The notes: generated from the letters alone by a model not told the origin. Counted from the stretch's first letter, positions 34,708 to 48,150 are shown. The stretch is 50,000 nucleotides of DNA from Chrysomallon squamiferum (GCA_012295275.1 CM022675.1:11852016-11902015), one strand, 5' to 3'. Numbers and translations: made by a program.

Positions 34708-35095
34708 TGCGGATAAGATTTTTCGCTGACTAATCGTTTGTGGCAAGGAATATAAATTAAATATTCAGACGTGACGGAAACGCGAACATACAGCTGTTAT
34801 GTGATATACAGTTAATAATACAAAACCTGTTCGCTGTGGCGAGGAATAGCTGTGTTTAATGTACTGTACCGATAATTATATGTAGTACATGTTAAAAGCT
34901 ATTATAATTACTGAAGCATCATTAAAATATATTATTTATATCTATACATCCTTCTGTATACATGCATTCATTCACACATACACATTTATTTATATATGTG
35001 CAATACATATGCACTTACTCATGTTCACACACATGCATACATATATGATAAAAAAAAATAACGATGATAAAATGACATCATAATCATCGTCGTCG

Positions 35096-35126
<31 letters not shown>

Positions 35127-35193
35127 TAATATTAAATCATCAGCACCATCATCATCATCATTACTGCTAGTACTATATTTATCATCATCGTCG

Positions 35194-35232
<39 letters not shown>

Positions 35233-35236
35233 ACAT
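35096..35236 (+). repeat. (ATC)n arrays
   Basis: Two blocks of CAT/ATC units with GTC interruptions, at about 35096-35125 and 35172-35236. Confidence 0.93.
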
Positions 35237-35573
35237 CATCTAGAGTGTCTCTTTATTTGTCCATCTATCAGTATTCCCGTCTTTTAACTAATCGTTTTAC
35301 CCCTGCAGACCCAAACATTCACTAAGGGTATTTAGAAGAGATTTACTAGCTCTGTTCGTTCCAGTTCTTAGCCCTGGTGATTGTCACGGGTGTCTCATAA
35401 CTCGGTATTAACCGGTAATGCTAGTTACTAGAAAAACGAGCTGTATTTTTAGCGACATTCAAGTATTTCATCGTGACATCCTACTGCGTGGACGGAAGAT
35501 ATGAATCAGCGCCGTGTATGTACTAAGCTACCCGCATCCTACTGAACTAAGGAGAATTGCCGAGATACAGATG

Positions 35574-35997
<424 letters not shown>

Positions 35998-36246
35998 AGC
36001 AACCGATACAAAATTTCTCTTTCCTTGCATCGTTATTTTCCAACACGACCTTACGGCACACACTAACACATAAACGGAATAATTACGCGTCTGCGTAAAC
36101 ATTAATCAACAAAAAACAACACAATAAAATACAAGCAACATAAACCCTGCTGTTTGAAGAAAAGAGATGCCCACTGACAGTTCTCGTTACTCGAGCAACA
36201 ATACTGCGAATCTGCTAATACACGAGTTCACACACACGTGACTCAA

Positions 36247-36288
36247 CGCGGTGAATTTGAGACTCAAACTCAAACTCAATTCACCGCG
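36247..36288. repeat. Short GC-rich inverted repeat (hairpin)
   Basis: CGCGGTGAATTTGAG (36247-36261) pairs with CTCAATTCACCGCG (36275-36288) with a single unpaired T, around a 13-nt loop of ACTCAAA units. It lies in a GC-richer island at 36.16-36.46 kb. Confidence 0.7.
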
Positions 36289-36459
36289 GTGCATTCAACC
36301 CACCACGTCAAGTACATTCAATGTCATAATACGCAGGCATTGTTTCCAAGGATCCGGGTCTAAGCTCTTCCGGGTCATGTCATTGGTAACGACTTGTTTA
36401 ACTACTGTTTTGACACAGTTTGGAAACAGAACGAGGCATTGTGCCACTGTGTGATAATT

Positions 36460-37080
36460 AGTTGTGTGTGTGGTTTGTGTGTGTTATGTAATATCAGACG
36501 ACTGACCTATTCTTTGAAAGGGGTGACATTTTGTTTGCTAATACTCGCGTGAAGGGGGCTGTCTGAAGAACTGGGTAGTGTTCGGCAAACAGTGACGTGT
36601 GCATGTGTGTATGTGTGCTGTTGTGTGTGTGTGTGTGTGTGAATATGTGTGTCTGTAGAGAGAGAAAAAGAAATGACAGACCAGAAGATGAACAGATGAA
36701 CAGAGAAAGAGAGCAGTGAAAATGTGAAGAAGACAAAAAGACACATAGCGAGACAGGCAAACAGAAAAACAGACACACGGACAGACAGACAATACAGACA
36801 TATAGAAGTCCTGCGTACTAAATTCTCACAAAAGAATATGCTACATAATTTTCTCAGGAATCCGAAAATTATCGACACTAATCGGAAATGTATTTTATAA
36901 GGAGCTTATTCGTTGCAACGAAGCTTTCTGACCCTTTTAAGACGATCAAAGATACCGAAAACGGCAACACCGACGGAAACTAACGAAATTTATATAACAG
37001 TTAAAACATGAATAAAAAAATAAAAACACATTAAAACAACAGCATAGTGGAAATAGAAATATTAGATAAGCGCAGTTTAA
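36460..37080. other. GT/AC-rich and unique intergenic DNA, no gene
   Basis: Contains (GT)n at about 36620-36660 and AGAC-type sequence to about 36790. The overlapping minus-strand frames are low-complexity translations. Confidence 0.6.
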
Positions 37081-37250
37081 ACATCTGACTTCTTGCACAG
37101 CTTATCAAACTGTGCGCCAAACAGTGTTTACAACGACACGATGTTTACAACGACAACGAGTGAAGCCATCTGTACAGTTATTAATGTAGCAACACGACGG
37201 AGTTACGGACGAACGGTCGCCTATAGAACAGGTGAAGTGTCGCACATAAA

Positions 37251-37258
37251 TATAAAGG
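37251..37258 (+). promoter_or_regulatory. TATA-box candidate TATAAAGG
   Basis: TATAAAGGCG in a GC-richer island, followed about 30 nt later by a pyrimidine-rich stretch. No coding frame follows; the next ATG frame downstream is seven codons. It may be a promoter for a non-coding or distant transcript, or chance. Confidence 0.2.
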
Positions 37259-38020
37259 CGCCTGTTTATCTCGTTTGAACACAGTCTCTGGTCGTATCTG
37301 CCTTTCTTTTGCTTCACTCTCCTACAGCGAGTTCAGTAACAGAGCTCAAATAACACGCCAGTTTGTGTTTCTGTTGCTGTTTACAGGAAAGAGCATGCAG
37401 AATATCACTAGCTGCTAAAAACATATTCTCTCTCGTGACAGTTTAATAATAAAGACGTTTATGAATATATTATATATTGTATGATTTTTTTTAGTAACCG
37501 TTTACAACTAAAAATATGATGTGTTGTCTTTAAACCTTTCTAATTGTGACTCTGCAAAAATGCTTGTCTGTCTGTTTAGGTGTCTTTCTGTGTGTGTCTG
37601 TCTGTCTATCTTTCAATCATATTATAAAATATTTTAATTATTGGGGTTATTTTAATTTCGAATTAGAAGATTTTTATCTTTTTCAGACACTTTTTTTTTT
37701 CTCAATCATTGGTCTGTTTTGTTTCCTTCTTTTTGAAATATTGTTCCAGATATTGTCATTCTTCGTCATTACAAAATACATTCTGAATCAATTTCATGAA
37801 GTTAAACTGATGTAAAGCGTTCTAGAAATTCATCGTGTACCCACAGTTTCACCCACGCCCCATTTTAATCAGATGTTACCACCTACATGTAAAGCTAACT
37901 TGTATAAAATGCTTTCTATTCATTTACGATACAAAGAAAATTTCTCTAATTATCCTCATTATGTTTCTATTTCTGTTCGATGCACTACAGTGACTCCTTT
38001 AAGTTTACAAAATAGCTAAT

Positions 38021-38021
<1 letters not shown>

Positions 38022-38105
<84 letters not shown>

Positions 38106-38154
38106 CCATATATATATATATATATAACTCTAATCCTAATATATATGCATATAT

Positions 38155-38215
<61 letters not shown>

Positions 38216-38245
38216 CATATATATATATACATATATATATGTTTA
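38022..38245 (+). repeat. (CT)38, (TA)n and CATA compound microsatellite
   Basis: CT dinucleotides at about 38023-38098, then TA-rich sequence including a long TA block at about 38165-38210 to 38242, then GA units to about 38262. Confidence 0.95.
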
Positions 38246-38395
38246 GAGAGAGAGAGAGAGAGACGAAGAAAAGGGCAAAGAACAAAACGACTGATACGAT
38301 CTAAATGATTATTACATTTACAAAAGAACAAATCTTCTGTAAAAGAGAGCAGGCTTGCTTGAAAAGATCTTTGACAGAAAGTACACTAGAACTAC

Positions 38396-38430
38396 CCACA
38401 CCCACACCCACACCCACACCCACACCAACA
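38396..38430 (+). repeat. (CACCCA)5 hexanucleotide
   Basis: Five or so CCCACA units between unique sequences. Both strands stay open for about 60 codons across it. The minus frame (LSFTDTADSLVTRYAQ, a GV repeat, then LFKQACSLLQKICSFVNV) looks protein-like but has no start or good acceptor, so I do not call it. Confidence 0.85.
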
Positions 38431-39259
38431 CCAATAACCTGCGCGTACCTGGTGACCAGGCTATCGGCTGTATCAGTGAAGCTTAATTGAATATGGATTC
38501 ACAAGTGCGCTTTAGTTATTTAGATCCATATTGGAACAGTCCGTTTATTAATATATTAGCAAAACTGAGTGGTCTGTTTAACATCATGAATGAAAACGAG
38601 TATACGTTCAGCAAACATTTATTAATATTTAAGCTGGTGGAGATACAGATATATTAACCGATGTGTGAATATATGTGATAGTCACCTGTTGTATTTATAA
38701 CTGTAATGCACAAGCAAATATGTCTGGACTAAAAGATCCTGCCTAGTCTATTCACATATATGACAATATCATGCAGGTTAAATATGATAGATAATAAGTA
38801 ATTGGTATATATATATATATATATACTATTATCATTGTTGTTGTTGTTGTTGGTTGGTGGTGGTTGTGGTGGTGGTGTTCATTATACCCTATTGTCATTG
38901 TTACTGTTGCTGTAGATGATATGAAGTTGCTGTTATTATTATAATATTAGTTATTGCTGGTTTAATTCTCAATAACAGTATAATCACCATCATAATCATC
39001 ATCATTACTATTATTATTATTATCGTTCTATAACGATCTTAAATTAAAAATACACCCACTATTTCCTCCAGCACAAACATGATCCGCAAGATAGTATCTT
39101 ACTTATTTAAAAGTCTAAACTAAAACTATTATAAATTATACTTGGGGCAGAGTGTTTTTCAAAATCTCATTATAATATGAATGATAGATGGATTGTGAAT
39201 TAATATTAATGACTTTATTTTGGTTTAAGGCACTGAACTATAAACTGTGTGGTGTTGAC

Positions 39260-39318
39260 TATCGAACTGTTGTTGCTGTTGCTGTTGTTATTGTTGTTGT
39301 TGTTGTTGATGTTGTTAA

Positions 39319-39375
<57 letters not shown>

Positions 39376-39500
39376 TACTACTAAATAATATGTATTGAAT
39401 AAATAAATAAATAAATAAATAATAACAGCAGTAATACCACTACAAAAAAAAAAAAAATAATAATAAAAATAATTAAAAAAAAAAAAAAATTAAAAATTAA
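39260..39500 (+). repeat. (GTT)n, (ATT)n, AAAT and poly(A)
   Basis: GTT units at about 39268-39315, ATT units to about 39380, AAAT units at 39397-39420, then poly(A) runs. No gene. Confidence 0.9.
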
Positions 39501-40670
39501 AAATCAACAAATTATTAAAAAAAGAAAGAAACTAATATTAATAAATACATATAATAAAATATATATCTGACCTTATCAAAAGACTAAATGAGTTTAATTA
39601 TATTAACAAAAAAAGTAGACATCAAGAAGAAACGATCCTTGTACCTAACTCGCCCCAGGCAAGCCTTCTAACCATTAACCTGCAGCTGTTAAAACAGCTG
39701 TTTATCGTAAAGAATCAAAAAACATAGTGTTTTGTAATGAGACTTTACTGTTCTCTTACGTCATAGCTGCGAGTAGTATTAGTGACTGCAAATGACAGGA
39801 CTTTTTCAATGCCTAATTAGCGTTAATGTAATGTGATTGTGTCACAATAAGGAATGTTTGTATTCCTGCTTAATTCTGTAAAAAACAGAGTATTACCTAC
39901 TCACCTTAATTTGTACATTTTACATGAAGTCTTACATATCAAGATAAGTAACGATAACTGTGCGATAAAATTGCAGGTATAAAACAAATTATAAATAAAT
40001 AAAAGAAAAATTAATAAATAATCAATTAATAATAATTAATTAATTAATAATAATAATAATAATAATTTTCAATATATCACGGAATATGCGGATAAAGAAA
40101 ATATCGGATAAATTAAGAAAAAAATTAAATTGACATTTATAAAAGGTTTTAATAGATTGTAAAAATAAGTAGGGCTCTATAGCGTGCAACTAAAACCAAG
40201 AATTACAAACAGGAATTAAAGATATTAAGACACGTTTCAGATCAAAGTTAAATGATAAATTATTGTTACTGCTAATAAAACCTAATGCCATTAATAAAAA
40301 TAAAGGAAAGGAAACGAGATTACCCACATGGAAAAGACTAAAAGAAAAGGGAAGAACAAAGAATGACTCAGCTGATAAATAATCGTTCCTTGGGAAAAAC
40401 GTTTATGTTAATTGGTCGTTTGTGAAAATAAGTTGTAAACAAAACAAACACTAAAATAAATAAATAAGAAAGGAAAGAACTGATAAAAAAAAAAAAAAAG
40501 AGGAAGCTCTTCGTAATATGATATCTATGATGTTAATTTGATATATACGAAGCTGAAATAGTATGAAAAACAGTAGCAATAGTAACATGATGATGATGAT
40601 GATGATGATAATAATAACTTTTTTTTTTTTTCTTTTTTTTTTTTAAGAAGAAAAAAAAAACAGTAAATGA
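39500..40670. other. AT-rich intergenic DNA, no gene
   Basis: Unique sequence with AAT units at about 40045-40065, ATG units at about 40587-40606 and poly(T)/poly(A) at 40619-40661. A consensus donor AAG|GTGAGT (minus sense, near 39901) has no convincing upstream coding sequence. Confidence 0.55.
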
Positions 40671-40679
40671 AAGTCTTAC

Positions 40680-40732
40680 AGTCTTCTCAATGCAGAGTTT
40701 AACAACATCGCTTCTAAGGCGTGCTTGAACAT
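40680..40732 (-). CDS. Candidate internal exon (VQARLRSDVVKLCIEKT)
   Basis: In minus sense the acceptor CTGTTTATAG and the donor AAGACT|GTAAGA bound 53 nt; in phase 1 it reads VQARLRSDVVKLCIEKT and leaves in phase 0. Its incoming phase matches the donor proposed at 41094, which would create ...LEDRLYD-VQARL. An overlapping frame begins ATGTTCAAG (MFKHALEAMLL). Family not recognised. Confidence 0.25.
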
Positions 40733-41093
40733 CTATAAACAGCGTCACGAAACGGAAAAACAATTTCACACACACACCTTTCAGGTGATATTTTAACTTA
40801 CGCCGATACAAAACGTAACTGTATATATATATATATATATTTTTTTAATAAAAACAAAAGGTAAGGATTACCGGTACAAAGTCCACTAACTCACGTTCAG
40901 GATTTCTTTCTAAAAATGCAGAGACACACGAACAAAGACTACTTAAAAACAGTAAAAAAAAAATAAAACTGTATAAAATAAAACAGTGCATTAAATCGCT
41001 GATACAATGGAGTGCCGAGGCCCACTGTGCGTGTTACATTATAAGTATCGGAGCGAAATGAGGCCAGGAGGTCTCGCAGTCGTCTGCATTCAC

Positions 41094-41210
41094 CGTATAA
41101 TCGGTCTTCTAATTTCGTTTTATCAGCAGGCTGCGTACGCAATTGAATATTAGGCCGTGCATGACTTTCTCGGAATTCAAACCTTTTTTCATTGAAAAAC
41201 GGTCCGGCGG
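41094..41210 (-). CDS. Candidate coding exon (FFNEKRFEFRESHARPNIQ...)
   Basis: In minus sense ATTTTCCCAG opens a GC-richer frame reading AGPFFNEKRFEFRESHARPN, then IQLRTQPADKTKLEDRLY. A donor TACG|GTGAATG in phase 1 would end it at 41094. Without that splice the frame stays open to 40939 as GECRRLRDLLASFRSDTYN and on toward a low-complexity end. The composition is charged and helix-like, unlike the surrounding repeat translations. I do not recognise the family. Confidence 0.33.
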
Positions 41211-41302
41211 CTGGGAAAATATTAAGATACGTTCTTCTTTTTTTTTTTTATTAAATAAAAAAATATTAAGGATATGAATATAAATAATAATAATAATAAT
41301 AC

Positions 41303-41308
<6 letters not shown>

Positions 41309-41390
<82 letters not shown>
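41309..41390 (+). repeat. (GA)40 microsatellite
   Basis: An uninterrupted GA array bounded by (AAT)n on the left. Confidence 0.96.
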
Positions 41391-41394
<4 letters not shown>

Positions 41395-41399
41395 TTTAG

Positions 41400-41702
41400 T
41401 TATATAGTTATTTCAAGTGTAATAAACAGGTTTCTGTTTCGATAATAAATAATTAAAAATGATGATGATGAGTGAAAATTACAACAACGACAAATATAAT
41501 AATGTATGCATGTTAGCAGGAAGGAATATTTTATTTCAGCCCTCCCATGAACAGCAATAAAAAAAAAAAAAAAAAAAAAAAAACAGTCGTGGAATAAGGA
41601 AAGAGCGTCAAGCAGGGTTAGCTCTGTAACTCAGTTAAAGCTCGTATAACTTTTTACTGTTTCTTTATATCGCCGTAATAGTACTGTATTAGTTTATGTA
41701 AT

Positions 41703-41739
<37 letters not shown>

Positions 41740-43440
41740 GGCTGCAGGCTGAGGAACAAATCTGTCTTTAGGTCGCTATTATTAATGTTATAGGCAATAA
41801 CCATTCATTTCCTTACAAATCCACTTCTATTTTATCACTTTATAAGTGGCACAGGATATGGCAGTAAAACATATTAGTCATAAAACGTATCAGCCAATTC
41901 GAATATGTATATGTGTTTATCCATATTCATGTGTGTATATATCATTATAATGTATATGCGCACGCATATATATACATACGTATTTACATGATGAATAAAT
42001 AAATAAATAAATAAAATGTATAATGAATATAAATAAATATTTTTTATATTTTTTTTATTATTATTTTTTTTTTTTACATATTAATTCATGGATTAATTTA
42101 TGAAAATAATTATTAAAAACTGAACTGATGAACAAATAATGCAGTGACTATAATATTATAAATAAATAAATATATTTAAAAATGAATAAATTAAACTTTC
42201 AGTTCAGTCAAGACGGATATAGTTTACTGAATAAAAATCTTTCTGTTAAGATAAAAATAAGTTAAATAATAATTATTATAATCTTAGGTTTTGAAATGAA
42301 GACTCGTGAGTCAAATTCAGAGGGACTGAAATTTCTACCCGGAATACAAAAAACACAACAAAATGTAAGAACGAAGCACGACTCTGTGTCACAGTTACAT
42401 AAACGAATTAATAAAACATACCAAATCGATAAGTTTCCCTGTTATTTCGACATATCAATTAGCCGCAAGACATGAGCCTAAACATTCTATATTAAATATT
42501 AAAATAAAAAGAAAAGAATTCGTTTTAAAAAAAAACAAAAATCAACATTTAATACGACATGCTGATTAAATAAGAAAGAAAGAATATAGTGAAAAAAAAC
42601 AAACTAATGAACACACTAACCTTAATATTTTGAAGTCACCGAAAGTACTGTCGTAAAAAAAAAAAGACTGTCTTGGCGTGAGAAATAATAACTAAGATCT
42701 TTGTTTTAAATGCCGAAATACCATGAGTTCCAAACGACTGAAGAATGAAATAAAGCAATGAAAAGAACACCGTACCAACAATCCGTCCTACAGCAGGCGA
42801 CAGCAGAACTGCAAAAGATTATCTCATTCTGAATAGCTGTAGGCGACCGGCTATATATTGTTGTTATTATTATTATCCCACGATAGTGCGTTAGTGTTCG
42901 ACTAGCTTTTCTCCCTTTCAAGACTTCATAGAATCATTTCTACCACAAAAGGCCTAAAAGTCTCGGCTGCTCATGCGTACAGGATCAGTCTATTATAGTG
43001 TCACCAAGGGGTGACAGGTCTGTCAATCAAGTAGCAGACGTCTGATTAATAAGTGAATATCGTATCTACTGCAGTTGTCTACCTTTAAGGTAATAAAAAA
43101 GAAAATTAATAGCGAAGGGTATTTATTTTGTCTTTGTTGATTTTTTTCTTTTCTTTTCTTCTTCTTCTATTTTTTTTTTTTTTTTTTTTTTTTTTTGTCT
43201 CCGATTCAGAAGTCGGGTGGATTCATTTTTGCGTTGCTTGGGGAGAAAGGTTTGCTCAATTAGAAACGCGGCAAACATTTCCACGGACAAAGACAGGTTC
43301 CGTCGAACTAAGGACAAACAATCGTTTTGCATAGAAGAAAGAATATTTTGCTACCTTAGGATATAAGCCTGTTACATTTAAAGCGATAAATAACGCATTT
43401 ATATCTCTACCTGTTTTTTGCAAGAGCTGTTTTATTCTTG
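41400..43440. other. Intergenic DNA with poly(A/T), no gene recognised
   Basis: Poly(A) at 41560-41583, poly(T) at 41706-41734 and 43171-43196, AAAT units near 41990-42015, and unique DNA at 42280-43080. An 18-nt hairpin TGTCACC-AAGG-GGTGACA lies at 42999-43016. Short frames have no domain. Confidence 0.55.
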
Positions 43441-43447
43441 AAAGGTG

Positions 43448-43510
43448 TCAAGACTCCATTTGCTTCTCGGTAAACTTTGAAATGGTATCAGGTTGATCTT
43501 CCGTGATAGT
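43448..43510 (-). CDS. Candidate terminal exon with poly(A) signal
   Basis: In minus sense TTTTTAACATTTCAG precedes a frame TITEDQPDTISKFTEKQMES ending in TGA at 43450-43448, with AATAAA 12 nt further on at 43436-43431. In a second phase the frame runs to a TAA that overlaps that AATAAA. A donor-like AACAG|GTAGAG follows, which argues against a terminal exon. Short and unrecognised. Confidence 0.2.
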   Translation of the reverse strand, partial: TITEDQPDTISKFTEKQMES

Positions 43511-43599
43511 CTGAAATGTTAAAAACTAAACACTCATCTAAGTTCGTTTATTTTGGTAATGATTATTATAGAAGAGAAAAAAAAAACTGAAGTTTTGAG

Positions 43600-43920
<321 letters not shown>

Positions 43921-44317
43921 TCATTATTATTATTTTTATTATTTATCATTAGCAATTCTTTTTAATTCTTAAAATACATCGTGATGTTAGAGATATACGG
44001 TATTACGCTATTAGCGAAAGCTTTATTACAAACGATAATCTCAGGTGGGTATTATATAGGTTAAATATAATCTGTATTGTATACGACTCTAAGATCCCAC
44101 ATAACAGTTAGGGTAGATCGAATCCAAATATATATCTCCTGTCATAAACACCTTTTCTGTAGTGGCTATACCGGTCGATTTAGTTATATTTAGGAATATG
44201 ACTTTAGACCTCTGAATATTAATGAAGTTTCAAAATGTATGGAGTAAAAGTATGAGGTGATATTCTTAGTACGATCTTAAGTACATAATACACAAATCCG
44301 TGCATGTTTATAAACCT

Positions 44318-44585
44318 ATATATATACTCACACACACACATATACACACACGTATGTATATTTACACACACGTATATATATGTGTGTGTGTGTTTGTGTC
44401 TGTATGTATGTATATATTACGTTTATAAACTTATACATATATTTAAACACACACACATATATATATATATACATACATATATACACACATATATATATGC
44501 ATAAATTATAAATGTTCAACGAACACACTAATATACACATACATTTATACACACAAACGTATACATGCATGCAATTATACTTATA
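44318..44585 (+). repeat. Degenerate TA/CA and TG tract
   Basis: Mixed CACA, TATA and TGTG blocks with local inverted repeats. The frames on both strands are artefacts. Confidence 0.88.
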
Positions 44586-44795
44586 TATTTCTATCTACAC
44601 GTATTCACTGAAATAGGTTCTTACATTTGCGTGTGCAAACACATTTCCATATAACACACACACACACACCCTAGCGAACATTACATTATTCTTACTATTG
44701 TTCTTAACCTGTTAAAACAAAACTTGAAGTCAATCCCAAAACTATATGAAAGATTCAATTAATCAGTTAGGATTAAAATTTCACTACTGTTCTTA

Positions 44796-44994
44796 GGTGT
44801 GTGTCTGTTCAAAAGGAAACTTTAAACAGGTAAAATGGTGTTTACGTGTTTCTGAGTGTCGACAAGTGGTAAACCTCGATGTAGTAAATACACCTGCTCT
44901 GATCTTTCTTTTACCTGATACAATTGAAGAGGCAAAGGAACTAATCCAGTGTTTCCAGGGTAACGAAATCTTCTACTTACAACAAATTTTATAA
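44796..44994 (+). CDS. Unrecognised 65-codon frame, possible terminal exon
   Basis: A plus-strand frame ending in TAA at 44992-44994 reads ...TPALIFLLPDTIEEAKELIQ then CFQGNEIFYLQQIL. It is more protein-like than its neighbours. It has no ATG near its 5' end (it opens GTG-TGT), but an acceptor TCACTACTGTTCTTAG lies at 44795, so it could be a last exon. No family is recognised and no upstream partner is found. Confidence 0.25.
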
Positions 44995-44999
44995 CCATT

Positions 45000-46180
45000 C
45001 ATATGGGGTGTTGAACTGATATTGAAAATATGGTTCCAAAACGCTATAAATCCATTTTCGTTTCTTTTTGAGAAAAATGATTTTTTTATAACGTTTTAGG
45101 TTTATAGTCTACTGCGTAGATTTTGGCTGTTTATTTTGGGGGAAATTATTTTGGGGCGTTGAACTAAACTTTCCATTTATATGGCGTTTATTTTTTTTTT
45201 AAATTTTGGCGTTTTCGCGTTTTGGAATTAAACTTTCTTATATATATATTTATTTAAATATTAAAACTGGTAAATATCTGTATCCTACGAACCCGCTAGA
45301 AACTGAATCTCGACTGTTAAAAATGATAGATGGTATAATAGTTACTATTACTAGAAAAATAAAAGAAAAGATCACTTTCAAGTGATAAAACTGAATACTC
45401 GTAGAGTTCTTTACATACGTGACCATAGACTTTTCAAAAACAACTCACTTGTAGGTACTTACCCACATAGATAAGAGAGCCAGGTGGGTGGACGTTTGGG
45501 CGGATCCATGTAGGTGTGGCTAGGTAGGTGCTGGACGGGTGGATGAATGGAAGGAACAACGAAACGATGGATGGATGGATGGATGGATTATTTGAAGGAT
45601 GGATCGTGTGTGTGTGTTTGTGTATAATATGTTATGAAAGTCTGTTATTTATTAAAATACAAAATTGCAAACGCTAAAATATAATTAAAAATATGATGGT
45701 GATGAGTACGATGATGAAAATGATGATGATGATGATGGTGATAAAAATAATAGAAACAACAACAACAACAACAATAATAAAAGCAATTAAAAATTAAGCA
45801 TAACATACTATCAATCTTGAAAATTATTTAAACAATTTTGCTTCAAGCGAAAGTGAGAAAAAAAAAAAAAAAAAACAAACAACGGGGAAAAAGGCGTAAC
45901 GATATAAAAAAAAAAATAGAAAAATTTAAAAAAACCTTAAAAATATGAAAATAAATAAATAAAAAATAACATGATCAAAAAGCTTTCAAGGTATCGTTTA
46001 ATCAACATCAATCTAATTACAGGTAATCTGTCAACGTCCCAGTCGTTGATTACCTCAAAATATGTGTTTAGTTTTCAGGTATGACAGGTAGGTTAATGTT
46101 TTTTAATTTCAGCAATAATTTAAAATGACGTCAGCTGTCAAGAATGCAAATCAAAACAACTCTTCGACAACAACAGCAAG
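45000..46180. other. Intergenic DNA, no gene recognised
   Basis: Unique AT-rich sequence with decayed GGTG/GGAT microsatellite at about 45480-45605, ATG units at about 45720-45740, poly(A) at 45858-45875 and a perfect TGACGTCA at 46126-46133. Confidence 0.55.
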
Positions 46181-46189
46181 ATCGAAAAC

Positions 46190-46205
46190 AAATAATAATA
46201 ACAAA

Positions 46206-46237
<32 letters not shown>

Positions 46238-46600
46238 CAAAATAATAATAATAATAATAATAATAAAACAACAACAACAATAATAATAATAACAACAACA
46301 ACAATAATAATAATAATAATAATAAAATAATAACAACAATAACTGCGATGACTACAACAATAAATAAATAATAATAATAAAAATAATAAAAACGACAACA
46401 ACGATGACGAAGAGATCAACAATCAAAAACTGAAACAACATTAACAAAAACAAAAAGACTAACAACAATAATAATAACGACGATGGCAACAACAATAAAT
46501 TAATAATAATAATTACAACAACATTAATAAAAATCGATAACGACGCTGACAACAGTAGAAGCAACATCAACAACAACACCAACAACAGTAATAAAAACTA
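46190..46600 (+). repeat. AAT/AAC compound trinucleotide array
   Basis: About 400 bp of imperfect AAT, AAC and CAA units. Leu/Tyr/Ile/Val frames in minus sense are artefacts. Confidence 0.93.
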
Positions 46601-46723
46601 CTAGAGAGACAGAAACCAGATAAATAAATAGGCTGATAAAACATGAAGCAAATTGTGCATCAATCAATATATATATATATAAAATTATGTTCTGTTTAAC
46701 AAGTGCTCATAAGTAGCTGTATA

Positions 46724-46856
<133 letters not shown>

Positions 46857-46919
46857 CTATAATTGCGTATTGCAACAAATATATGTTTAACAACATATTT
46901 TATTTTTAACGATTAATAG

Positions 46920-47400
46920 GTATCAGATATAACCTACAGCTGCTGCTGCTGCTGCTGTTGCTACTTCTACCTCTACTACTACTGCAACAGCTGAGGCTGC
47001 ATCTGTTATCAGAACTACTAAAGCTATCACCGCTATTACTATGGATGCATTGTTCTTGGTACTGTTCAGTTACAGATTAAGAAATGAAAACGAGGCCAAG
47101 CTTATAACAATAATTAATTAATACATTTTCAAATCTTTATTTAAAGAAAGGGTTTAGTGGGCTGAAACTGTATACTAACCGTAATTGTTCTAAATACAAA
47201 ATTTACATTTTTATTTATATAAAACTGAAATCCAGTAATCTATAAATCAAATTAAAATTTTTCATCTACAGAAACACGAGTAAGCTGTAACTTAAGATTC
47301 ATGGGTGTATTCTAAGGATGTATTTTGTATTTAGACAGCAAACAAATAAAAAAAATGTAATCTGAAGCATTTCAGTATATCAGTGATTCTAAAAATAATG
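46920..47400. other. Short unique stretch with CTG/CTA units, no gene
   Basis: Imperfect CTG/CTA trinucleotides at about 46937-46985, then AT-rich unique DNA to about 47400. Confidence 0.6.
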
Positions 47401-47439
47401 TAAATAATAATAAAAATTATAATAGCAACAGCAGCAAAA

Positions 47440-47446
47440 AAACAAC

Positions 47447-47478
<32 letters not shown>

Positions 47479-47495
47479 CAACAACAACAGTAATC

Positions 47496-47587
<92 letters not shown>
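47440..47587 (+). repeat. (ACC)n, (AAC)n and (AAT)n
   Basis: Sequential CAC, CAA and AAT blocks. The Ile/Val/Gly-only frame in minus sense is an artefact. Confidence 0.95.
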
Positions 47588-47993
47588 GAAAATAGAATTC
47601 AATAAATAAAATGGAAATATGAATGTACCAATACGTAGAAATGAAAATTACGTGTTTTATTATTTATATAATTTAAAATATGTTTAAAATAACTCACATT
47701 TATTTTAACTGTATTTTAGAGTTATAATATAATGTAGATATTTGTAGATACATGAAATTATTAATTCGTAAGATTACTGTGTTCTGTTCTATATTATTTA
47801 TTTTTGCTGCATATAATTTATTTGTTTTATTGTTATAATATTTTTTTTAATTTTTTTTATTTTTATTTTGTATTGTTTTGCTTCAGTTTATTAATGTTTT
47901 AGTTTAATTAATTTTAATTAAATATGTTTTTTTTTTATTTATGCTTATTTGTTTGTTTTATTTTTCAATTTATTTTATTTTTAATCATGGTAA

Positions 47994-48026
47994 TAATAAT
48001 AATAATAATTATAATTATTATTATTA

Positions 48027-48082
<56 letters not shown>

Positions 48083-48150
48083 TATTTATTTATTTAATTT
48101 TCTTTTTTTTTTTTTTTTTCATTTAACTGAATATGATTTATTTTATTATA

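Noticed and set aside
38305-38497. Minus-strand frame with a GV repeat and LFKQACSLLQKICSF
   Set aside because: Both strands stay open because of the CACCCA hexanucleotide repeat; there is no ATG or good acceptor.
45469-45530. Exon-like minus-strand segment reading HLPSHTYMDPPKRPP...
   Set aside because: Its pyrimidine tract and frame derive from a decayed GGTG/GGAT microsatellite, so the splice signals are likely fortuitous.
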